DNA from: Cordilura impudica
Lineage: Eukaryota; Arthropoda; Insecta; Diptera; Scathophagidae
Assembly: GCA_963682025.1 (NCBI GenBank)
Contig: OY821519.1
Span: forward strand, 106,066,099-106,130,098
Reading direction: 5' to 3'
DNA length: 64,000 nucleotides
In this document: piece by piece, positions 55,740 through 64,000 of the stretch
Position numbering within the stretch: position 1 is the stretch's first letter
How the letters are laid out: every line of letters begins with the position of its first letter
Program-made: the position numbers and the translations under genes
The notes under the pieces: model-generated
Databases searched by the model: none
Seen by the model: only the letters and a program-made list of their open reading frames with translations
Told to the model about the DNA's origin: nothing

Positions 55740-56300
55740 CTTGTGAAATTTTTATATGCATTAGAATTTATTTAGAATTAGACGGGTCTAATATAATAAT
55801 TAATCGACCTTGTTCCAACCAATTGTTATGAAATGCAACGAATTCCAAAATAGAAGTAGTATTCGACTTTCTTTGTAAATTAATGTAATTAAATAATTGA
55901 TTGACTAAAAATAAAAAACCGTTAAAATTTCGAAAATTTCAAAATTACACTTTAATACATTTTTTTAAAGAAAATTGGTTAGATAATTTTTATTATCGTC
56001 ACAAGTCTGCTGCAAAGTTTCAGCTTGATTGGATTACGGAAAAATGGCTAAGGATCAATCCAAATTTTTTTCGATTGACAAACAGACAAGCAGATACTAC
56101 CAGTTAAAATAAAGGGGGGAAAAATAATGAGATAAGAAAAGTTTTTAAAAAGAATCGTTTTTATTTTCATGGAACAATTCTTTATCGCTATATATGAAAC
56201 AATTTCAGGATAGTATCATGATAAACGGCATGTTTTTTCAATTTTTGCTACGTTTAAAGTGGAAGTCATTTTAAAATGGCCCAAGAGATTTTTGAGATTT
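55740..56300. other. Unrecognised DNA
   Basis: No family or repeat partner seen. Confidence 0.4.
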
Positions 56301-56673
56301 TTATACCCGACTTAGGGTTTGTAACTACCAAAAATATTTGATTTACACCCATCTTTTATTATACCGATCGGCTCAGAATCACTTTCTGAGTCGTTTTAGC
56401 GATGTTCGTCCGTCCGTCCGGCCGTCCGTCTGTGTGTCCATGTAAACTTTTTAATGAAATTACAGGTCGCAAATATGAATTTATTTCGATGAAATTTTGT
56501 ATATGAGCTTCTATCAGCCATAGAATGAATGCTGTTGGAATTGGTGAAAATCGGTGCATGGCCAGACCTAGTCTCCATACAAATGACCCCTATGAAATCG
56601 ACATAAATTGCCATAAGATCCACATTATCACATAGATCTTAGACAAATTGGGTTTGTATGTGTTTATTGTATC
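56301..56673 (-). mobile_element. Mini-me/DINE-like element, first half of split copy
   Basis: TTATACCC on the plus strand through the (GTCC)n tract (56407-56430) to TGTTTATTGTATC. The rest continues at 58938. Confidence 0.85.
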
Positions 56674-57099
56674 TACACACAGAAAATGGATTTGTTGTGG
56701 CAACTAAATTTGTTGCCAACCGAATTTTGATAGTCCCATGTACTATTACATTATTCTGTAGTGATTACTGAATAATATTATTGAAATAACCGTACGTAGT
56801 TTAGGGCAACTGATGTTTTAAGTAAATTCGATGGCACGAGCTGTTAAATTTAGTTCATACAATGGAATTTAGATTTTCTTTATTGGTGGTTACAGCCATT
56901 TATTGGGGTTGCCCAATGCATACCTACAGTAATTATAACTACACTTTAAAATAATTTTATATATAATTTATTGCTTTTATAGTTATAAATTAAGGATTAA
57001 TACGTGTGTATGTGAAAAATTATGTTATATGGAATATGAAAAACCTTAGAAAATGGTATTAGTACGAAAATGCAGAATGGTGTTTTATAGATGTTGAAG

Positions 57100-58286
57100 T
57101 ATCTAATTAAACTCTCATCATCACTAAAACCAGCTTGTGGAGGTTTGGGTCCGCCAGCACGTTTGGCCATAACAATTTAATCAATCTACAAGATTGGAAG
57201 AGATCGAACGCCTTCATGGTGGAGACATCATTAGTTTCGGGCTTATCAACTTCAATAGTGAAACCAATATTTTTACCAGACCCTCTTTATGAACAAAATA
57301 TATCTGGTTAACCACTACAGTACCATTCACACCGGAATTTTCATCTAAAGCTTCAGGGAATGCTTCTAAAGCAGTGGTAAGTTGTCTACATGCACACTGT
57401 TCCAAACCATGTCAGGTATCGACAAAATCAGCAATTTGTATCGCCAATTCAATTTCAGTAGCACCAGCTATGGCCACATAATGGACGTCACGAGACACAC
57501 CTTTGTTTGAAGTTATTGACAGTGTTATCATTCAATATCGTCCAAATAATTATAAGTGGCACCAGCTATATTACAATATTTTGTCACAATAACCTAATTT
57601 TTCCTGGCTGGGTAAGGTGATGCGTGGCAAAGCAGTACCATTGACAGCTCTAGCCAAATTTAAACTATATCTCAAATTTTGCCACCGCCAAACACAAATT
57701 TAGCGCCATTTTAACTTTTTCCATAACCGTCAGGTATATCTGAGCTAAATGTTCGTCGGCTTTCTCGAGCAGAGAACCGGCAAATAGCACTACGAAATTG
57801 GCGCATCTTCAACTTCAGTATCTTGCCATGGCCATGAGCTTAGCAGCCGCATTACGGAGCATCAGTGGCTACAAATTGTTTTTCAAGATGTTTAATAATC
57901 ATTTACTTGATGCCATTTGGACCGTTGGCTGAGCGCATGATTTTGGCAAACTCTTTGCAGGCAGTAATATTACGAACCGGCAAATAGCACTACGAGAACC
58001 GGCAAATAGCACTACGAAATTGGCGTATCTTCAACTTCATTATCTTGCCATGGCCATGAGCTTAGCAGCCGCATTACGGAGCATCAGTGGCTACAAATTG
58101 TTTTTCAAGATGTTTAATAATCATTTACTTGATGCCATTTGGACCGTTGGCTGAGAGCATGATTTTGGCAAACTCTTTGCAGGCAGTAATATTACGATAA
58201 ACTGCCTCTTACAAGCCGCTATACACTCGGCCTCCTTTCTTCATTATTTGGGCCATGCCGGGTGCTTTAGGTACAGATGGAGCCAT
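57100..58286 (-). pseudogene. CCT8: CCT8 (TCP-1 theta chaperonin) pseudogene
   Basis: Minus strand starts MAPSVPKAPGMAQIMKKG, then SGL.EAVYRNITACKEFAKI, MRSANGPNGIK, MIIKHLEKQFVATDA. This is the N-terminus of the theta subunit of the cytosolic TRiC/CCT chaperonin, which folds actin and tubulin. Farther on: ARAVNGTALPRITLPSQEKL, GYCDKI, ATEIELAIQIADF, ACRQLTTALEAFPEALDENS, GVNGTVVVNQIYF and a C-terminal GGPKPPQAGFSDDE. Frameshifts, stops and loss of most of the middle (apical and intermediate domains) show it is dead. A 213-bp part of the N-terminal coding region is tandemly duplicated (57774-58199). Whether it arose by retrocopying or direct capture cannot be told, because I cannot place parental introns. 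Confidence 0.87.
57774..58199 (-). repeat. 213-217-bp tandem duplication within CCT8 pseudogene
   Basis: GAACCGGCAAATAGCACTAC starts at about 57774 and again at about 57991, each followed by about 200 nearly identical bases up to GTAATATTACGA. The junction carries an extra partial third copy of the starting 20 bp (about 57976). Very few differences between halves, so recent relative to the pseudogene. Confidence 0.88.
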
Positions 58287-58937
58287 TTTTATGCACAGAT
58301 ATTTTTTTTATCTATTTTTAGAAATTAATAACCGAGAAAATGAAAACTCTCAACAAAACAATTTGTTTAGTTGTTCTTTTTTATTTTAAATTTTTCAAAA
58401 ATGACAAATAAATTAAATTAGTTGATTGGGCTTATTATCTGATTATATTTTTTGGTACCTACAATAGAATTTGATTCATGCAATTTCATTTCGGTTAAAT
58501 CTACCAAACCTAATTTAATGAGTTGTTTTCTTTTGTTATAACCGAATTAAATAATTCTAATTACTAATTTGTTTCTATAATATTTACCGATAATTGGTTA
58601 CAATATATGTAAATACATTTTCGGTTTAAAATATATTGTGTTAACAAAATTAAATGTTGTAATTTCCAACATTTCAGAACGAGTCTTATTATAATAGGTT
58701 TAATTTAGTTCCCTCGATTGAATTAGCATAATAATTTTCATAACAACTTTGATTGGAAAATGGAACAAATTTTGTCTCTTGAAGGTACATAAATTTTCTG
58801 AGAATTATTATTCTATGGTAGATAACGAAAAAAATCTATTGCATTTGAAAATATTTATGAATTGCAATAAAAATTATTATCACCTGATTAAATTTTTTAT
58901 TGATAATGGAATTCCAACAAATCTTTTTTCTGTGTGT

Positions 58938-59322
58938 ATTAATCAGTAGTCCAAAAATAATCCCTATAGGACAATTCTTCTTCATAGGCCCCATATAGAG
59001 CTACTTCCCGATCTTCACTTAAATCTATCAAAAAACAAAAATATTGCACAGATTTTTCTCAAATTTGGTTTGTGTATATTTTTTCAAAATATAAGTGCCT
59101 TCGCCAAATATGGTCAGGATCAGTCTATTTTTCGACCTAGTCCCCATATAAATATAGCACCCGATATAAACTTTTTCATACCTGCATCCGAAAAAAATTA
59201 TTAACAATGGCACTCAAATAGTTCGTGCTTATTTTCTATATTCAGTTAGTTGGACCATAGAGATCGGGTATCTAAACCATGGTATAGGATATCGTCTAGA
59301 CCGACTACAATTTTCTTACTTG
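58938..59322 (-). mobile_element. Mini-me/DINE-like element, second half of split copy
   Basis: TTAATCAGTAGTCC through the core to TTTTCTTACTTG. The palindrome is damaged (ATCGTCTAGACCGACT). Confidence 0.85.
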
Positions 59323-59587
59323 TTTTTTTTTACATTTATTGAAGGGCTGTACGGAGAAACAGAAATTACTTTTATTCATAAATGAGGTCATGAGACTATT
59401 GCTCTGGTGCTTTTTTTGACAAATCCAAATCACATCTGAAAAGAATTAGTTAAAAAAAATGTTTCAGGTAAAAAAAATAGTTAAAGTAAAAAGTCAAAAA
59501 TAAAACTAGAGAACACTTCAATGTATGGTCGTGATATTAACTCCTTTCCGGTCGAGACAGACTTCCTTACTTGTTTCTAGATGCTTA
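59323..59587. other. Unrecognised spacer
   Basis: No repeat family identified. Contains a short GGTCGAGACAGAC string and a CTTACTTGTTT at ~59566 that may be a solo mini-me-like end. Confidence 0.35.
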
Positions 59588-59589
59588 TA

Positions 59590-60895
59590 ACGGGTGATTT
59601 TTTTGAGGTTAGGATTTTCATGCATTAGTATTTGACAGATCACGTGGGATTTCAGACATGGTGTCAAAGAGAAAGATGCTCAGTATGCTTTGACATTTCA
59701 TCATGAATAGACTTACTAACGAGCAACGCTTGCAAATCATTGAATTTTATTACCAAAATCAGTGTTCGGTTCGAAATGTGTTTCGCGCTTTACGTCCGAT
59801 TTATGGTCTACATAATCGACCAAGTGAGCAAACAATTAATGCGATTGTGACCAAGTTTCGCACTCAGTTTACTTTATTGGACATTAAACCAACCACACGA
59901 ATGCGTACAGTGCGTACAGAAGAGAATATTGCGTCTGTTTCTGAGAGTGTTACTGAAGACCGTGAAATGTCGATTCGTCGCCGTTCGCAGCAATTGGGTT
60001 TGTGTTATTCGACCACATGGAAGATTTTACGCAAAGATCTTGGTGTAAAACCGTATAAAATACAGCTCGTGCAAGAACTGAAGCCGAACGATCTGCCACA
60101 ACGTCTAATTTTCAGTGAATGGGCCCTAGAAAAGTTGGCAGAAAATCCGCTTTTTTATCGACAAATTTTGTTCAGCGATGAGGCTCATTTCTGGTTGAAT
60201 GGCTTCGTAAATAAGCAAAATTGCCGTATTTGGAGTGAAGAGCAACCAGAAGCCGTTCAAGAACTGCCCATGCATCCCGAAAAATGCACTGTTTGGTGTG
60301 GTTTGTACGCTGGTGGAATCATTGGACCGTATTTTTTCAAAGATGCTGTTGGACGCAACGTTACGGTGAATGGCGATCGCTATCGTTCGATGCTAACAAA
60401 CTTTTTGTTGCCAAAAATGGAAGAACTGAACTTGGTTGACATGTGGTTTCAACAAGATGGCGCTACATGCCACACAGCTCGCGATTCTATGGCCATTTTG
60501 AGGGAAAACTTCGGAGAACAATTCATCTCAAGAAATGGACCGGTAAGTTGGCCACCAAGATCATGCGATTTGACGCCTTTAGACTATTTTTTGTGGGGCT
60601 ACGTCAAGTCTAAAGTCTACAGAAATAAGCCAGCAACTATTCCAGCTTTGGAAGACAACATTTCCGAAGAAATTCGGGCTATTCCGGCCGAAATGCTCGA
60701 AAAAGTTGCCCAAAATTGGACTTTCCGAATGGACCACCTAAGACGCAGCCGCGGTCAACATTTAAATGAAATTATCTTCAAAAAGTAAATGTCATGGACC
60801 AATCTAACGTTTCAAATAAAGAACCGATGAGATTTTGCAAATTTTATGCGTTTTTTTTTAAAAAAAAGTTATCAAGCTCTTAAAAAATCACCCGT
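59590..60895 (+). mobile_element. Complete DD41D Tc1/mariner-type transposon
   Basis: 1306 bp, ACGGGTGATTTTTTT at the left and its inverse AAAAAATCACCCGT at the right, flanked by TA on each side (59588-59589, 60896-60897), the target duplication of the IS630-Tc1-mariner superfamily. One uninterrupted transposase gene fills it. The D-D-41-D spacing matches the group called VS/Visitor (name from memory). Intact ORF and matching ends make this the youngest-looking element in the window. Confidence 0.95.
59703..60788 (+). CDS. DD41D Tc1/mariner-family transposase, 361 aa
   Basis: Full-length. N-terminal helix-turn-helix DNA-binding domain from about residue 5 to 115 (EQRLQIIEFYYQNQCSVRNV; second helix set at SIRRRSQQLGLCYSTTWKIL). 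Catalytic domain: FSDEAHF with D159, QQDGATCHTA with D252, and CDLTPLDYFLWGYVK with D294; 41 residues lie between the second and third aspartates. HPEKCTVWCGLYAGGIIGPYFF is the conserved strand between. C-terminal QNWTFRMDHLRRSRGQHLNE. No stop or frameshift, first ATG 113 bp inside the left end, stop about 107 bp before the right end. The enzyme would bind its own TIRs and cut and paste the element at TA sites in the nucleus. All three catalytic residues are present, so it could be active. Confidence 0.95.
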   Translation: MNRLTNEQRLQIIEFYYQNQCSVRNVFRALRPIYGLHNRPSEQTINAIVTKFRTQFTLLDIKPTTRMRTVRTEENIASVSESVTEDREMSIRRRSQQLGLCYSTTWKILRKDLGVKPYKIQLVQELKPNDLPQRLIFSEWALEKLAENPLFYRQILFSDEAHFWLNGFVNKQNCRIWSEEQPEAVQELPMHPEKCTVWCGLYAGGIIGPYFFKDAVGRNVTVNGDRYRSMLTNFLLPKMEELNLVDMWFQQDGATCHTARDSMAILRENFGEQFISRNGPVSWPPRSCDLTPLDYFLWGYVKSKVYRNKPATIPALEDNISEEIRAIPAEMLEKVAQNWTFRMDHLRRSRGQHLNEIIFKK

Positions 60896-60897
60896 TA

Positions 60898-62777
60898 TTT
60901 AACTTTTGTTGCCTTTTGCTTGTTTACATAAATTAGATTTTTATTTGAATTGTCACCAACTTCCCGACTATTTAAAGTGCTGAAATTGTCAGCACTAATT
61001 ATTATTCAATTTATTTATGATTTCGTAGCTATATTTTTGGTTTAACTAAAATCATATAAAAGCTTGTCCTCAATTTTTTTTTTCATATATACTTGTATAG
61101 TTTTTTGTTGTTATAAATATCATATGAAACTACGATAAATACTTCTTAGAAAATTCTATAAAATTCAGTTTTGCCTTAAAAAATAATTAATGTTACTGCT
61201 AAAGTATCAGTCACTCTCCGAAGAGAAAGGTAAAGAATATAGTTTGATAAATCTTATATTTTCTGATACCAACCTACTTTGAATGTGTCTTGTTAAAGAA
61301 GATATTACCAATCTTAGAATTTATATTTTATACTAATTGTTAAAAAGTTAAATATATATAATTTCCAAGCCATAAAAAATTTTCAAAACAAATTCCAAAT
61401 ATGTTTTATTTTGCTAGCATTGTGTCTTAATTACTTTCACTTGTTTTACAAGTGCTCGGATAATTATATTGAAATTTCAAGACGACAGCGGTTTCATAAG
61501 TTTATTAAAAAGAAATTAGTTTCATCTGCAGATGTTAAGTGATGGACATAAATGCTTTTATTACTGTAGCTAATTCGTGAGCTTGTTACCAGAATATCTG
61601 GCTTCATTCAATGCTTAGAAACAAAACAACGATAATATTTGGAATCATAAATTACAAATATATAAATTTTTCCATAATAATATAGAACTAGTTGGACGAA
61701 CATTATTAAACATTATTTTGTATGTCAAGCAGAATTACAATTTTAAATTAAAATTCTTATTCGATTTATCAAACTCACCTCGTTATGGTATATTGTATTA
61801 TAGCGTATGATTACTCATACGCACTGCTGGTTACAAATCATATACATATGTCTTTATTTCACTCACATCCATGTCAGCCACTGACAAAAAATTTTTTTCT
61901 ACCGAAATTACATAAATACATATTCGCACAATATATAAAACAATAGATTTCTTAATTACTTATGAACAACAAACAAAAAATCAACAACTTAGGAGTCTTG
62001 ACAAAAGGCACATGCACAAAATTAATTGACATTTTGACAAACGATGAAATTGTAACTTTTTCAGCCATGATTTATATGGTGTTAATATAAATGTGACATG
62101 ACAATTGTCACTTAATTATCAACATAATAAAATTGTAATATATACACAGTGATATCCCTCATAGTCGAACAAGGCTACAATTTGTTTTCGGTCTACAACA
62201 GTTAAAAGCTAAAAAAAAGTGAACAGTTAGTTATCCATGGCTTCAATGTTTATAGAAGAGAAAACATTATAGCTAATGCGAATTGAAAAATCATTTTCAC
62301 CTCGAATAAATGACTCAAATTTTTTAGAGTTATAAATACGGAAAATGTATATTTGTTTTTCATCAATTCCTTACATTCCACAGTGTAAGATTTTGCTAAT
62401 CTAGCTGGACAAAATTCGTTTTTTGAGTTTCAATTTGATTAAATATTTTTTATCAAATATGAAAGAGCACTTGTTATAAAATAAGAAAATGCAAAAAGTT
62501 TGTCTAATTTGTCAATAATAACAATATAACAGTACTTTCAACTTGAATATTTTTAACTAAACTAAAAACAAAAAAAAACACTTACATGAAATTGCTCATT
62601 TTTAAAAGCGTGTAACTTTTTATTGAAATCGAATTTTTTAACGATTCTTTTTTTTTTGGGTTGAAGCTCAACTTATTCGCTGTTGGCATCATGGGAATAT
62701 ATTTTTGAAACCTGAAAAATTCTTTTAGTACGAACTTCTGAGGTACCTGTTTCAAGGCACATTTAAAATTATCAGCC
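60898..62777. other. Unrecognised DNA with two CACAGTG strings
   Basis: No gene. CACAGTG occurs at 62145-62151 and 62379-62385, the latter followed after 23 bp by ACAAAATTC. Either could be the left end of the Transib relic that follows, but no partner is visible. Confidence 0.35.
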
Positions 62778-64000
62778 GTGATTTGCCGGTTTCAAAAAAA
62801 CAAAAAACAAATAAAGAGTGATAAGACCACATACCACGAAATTTTTGATATATGGCTTAAAACACCCGAAAATGAAAGTATCGACCGTTCCTTAAACCAA
62901 ATTTGTAGAAAAATAAGCAGTAGTTTTAATTATCATATTGATTATAAACAATTACAAAGTTTTGTAAAAACTCTGTATGTTAGATTTAAGCTAAGGTGCA
63001 AAGCGGTAAACAGAACAAAATTTTTTTTCGTCACTATGGTGCCTGATTGAGAACAAACATTGAAATTTCTCAATTTATTTATAAGAAACCAAAAGAAAAT
63101 TTTGAAGCTGGAAGACCATTAGAGGCGTTCAATGAAAGTTCGCAAAAAAAGACAAGAAAAGTAAAACAAGTCTTGAATTCAGTTACTACTGAAGAGCTAT
63201 ATTTAGCAGCCGAAACAAAGTGCGGTCAACAGGTAAACGAGATTCTGCTTCAGAGAGGTTCCCAAATCAAAAAAAAAAAAAAAACACAATTTCTAATGGA
63301 ATTGTAAAAAGTTTGTCTCCACGAGGATCACTTGCAATGATGATCGATACAAATTCATCGACAAACGCATATCGTTCAATGAGAAATCATGTGCAACATT
63401 TATACCCCAAATTATATCCAGATAAAATAAATGTTGTCGAAATTTCTGCCAAAGTAAACCTGTAATCTTTACTTGATCATACTCTATCAAAATTATGCTA
63501 AGCTCTGGAAGATGTTTTGCTTTCCACGTCAAGTTTCAATCAAGAATTGCACTTTTTAGTAAAGTAGGGCTGTGATGGTTTCACTCAAACCAAATATGAA
63601 CAAAAATTTTCTCAAGGAAACCTCAGTGATATGCCATTATTCAGATTATCTTTGGTACCACTTCAGTTGTTTTGTACAAAAAATAATTGTAAATGAATTA
63701 TTTGGAAAAATCCTGCTCCTTCATCACCAAAATATTGTCGTCCAATTAAACTAATATTTGCAAAAGAAACAATAGAAACTATAGCAAAAGAGGTAAAAAT
63801 ATCGATGATCAGATTTTACTTCTAACCCCTACTATTATGAAAACGAACAAATTAAATGTAAGTATCAAGTCCAATCTAATTTTGTCTATGATTGATGAAA
63901 AGGTTTGCAACGCACTATCTGAAAACAGTTCTACACAATGAATAAGCGAAATGAATAATGAAAAAGCTTAATCACAAAAAATTGTTAATCAAATAGCGCT
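62778..64000 (+). pseudogene. Second Transib transposase relic, runs off window
   Basis: Frames in order: TTYHEIFDIWLKTPENESID (N-terminal region like the 37723 copy), a break near 63050, FEAGRPLEAFNESSQKKTRK (the GRPxxSFEE motif), a shift in the A14 run near 63271, GIVKSLSPRGSLAM, YPDKINVVEISAKVNL, LDHTLSKL, GCDGFTQTKYEQKFSQ with the first catalytic D at 63574-63576, MPLFRLSLVPLQLF, and IIWKNPAPSSPKYCRPIKLIFAKE, ending past EV. The match to RAG1 (PKPNSELCCKPL) is better here than in the 37723 copy. Many stops and shifts; the second D and the E would lie beyond or near the window end. A clearly different Transib lineage from the one at 37231. Confidence 0.8.

Larger units (their letters stand above)
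56676..58936. mobile_element. TA-flanked TIR element carrying CCT8 pseudogene
   Basis: Left CACACAGAAAATGGATTTG; the right end, inverted, is CACACAGAAAAAAGATTTG. TA on both sides (56674-56675, 58937-58938). Removing it restores a continuous mini-me-like element across GTTTATTGTATC / TTAATCAGTAGTCC, which fixes the boundaries independently. It contains a broken copy of a host chaperonin gene and no transposase. A TA target fits Tc1/mariner- or PIF-type mobilisation; the superfamily is open. Confidence 0.82.

Noticed and set aside
56676..58936. Possibility that the CCT8 sequence is the functional host gene with introns
   Set aside because: Most of the central domains are missing, with multiple stops and frameshifts in both remaining parts, and the whole block lies between transposon ends inside another element.

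Overview
The window is AT-rich, repeat-dominated DNA from an insect, most likely a higher fly (Diptera, Brachycera). I infer this from many copies of a mini-me/DINE-like element with a (GTCY)n microsatellite, jockey-like and RNase H-bearing LINE relics, a 58-nt intron of typical fly size, and a broken chaperonin gene that reads like fly CCT8. I see no intact single-copy host gene, no rRNA, no convincing tRNA and no CRISPR. Almost everything that can be identified is a transposable element (TE), a relic of one, or a tandem repeat, often nested. Protein families and superfamilies are recognised from memory of motifs; element boundaries, terminal repeats and target-site duplications (TSDs) were read directly.

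Layout. 1-12.2 kb: 21-bp and purine-rich minisatellites, a degenerate ~100-bp array, four mini-me-like copies and a foldback structure. 12.19-15.00 kb: a long-TIR (terminal inverted repeat) DNA transposon with an open 436-aa transposase-like gene. 15.4-17.1 kb: a ~120-bp repeat array and unremarkable DNA. 17.1-22.5 kb: three copies of a ~300-bp repeat, a jockey-like LINE relic, a hAT element with an exact 8-bp TSD, and a Helitron-like fragment. 22.7-25.7 kb: a mini-me-like copy, a foldback made of the 21-bp repeat, and two hammerhead-like motifs. 25.7-30.5 kb: a TE gene split by a mini-me-like copy and by a CACTGTG foldback element that itself contains another mini-me-like copy. 33.5-37.2 kb: a LINE relic disrupted by mini-me-like copies.

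37,231-39,816 is the most interesting element: a Transib (RAG1-like) transposon with a perfect 5-bp TSD. Its two ends carry the V(D)J heptamer CACAGTG followed by CCAAAAAT(A/G) at spacings of exactly 12 and 23 bp. Its gene is now a pseudogene, but all three expected catalytic acidic residues are still recognisable. A second, more decayed Transib gene runs off the right edge.

40.0-42.3 kb: a head-to-tail Helitron-like array (A|TC starts, CTAG|T ends). 42.6-43.5 kb: an (AAAAG)n tract next to a LINE RNase H relic. 43.5-45.9 kb: low-repeat DNA without genes. 45.9-47.6 kb: a second hAT relic with an exact 8-bp TSD. 48.8-50.1 kb: a LINE RT relic hit twice by mini-me-like copies. 50.4-52.9 kb: a ~1.2-kb direct duplication and a TIR element. 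53.0-55.7 kb: a second CACTGTG foldback, a Helitron-like 3' end and a MITE. 56.3-59.3 kb: a mini-me-like copy split by a TA-flanked TIR element that carries a CCT8 pseudogene. 59,590-60,895: a complete, apparently young DD41D mariner-type transposon with matching termini, TA duplication and an uninterrupted 361-aa transposase.

The genes do not form a pathway. The window records successive waves of transposition, and the nesting order gives relative ages.
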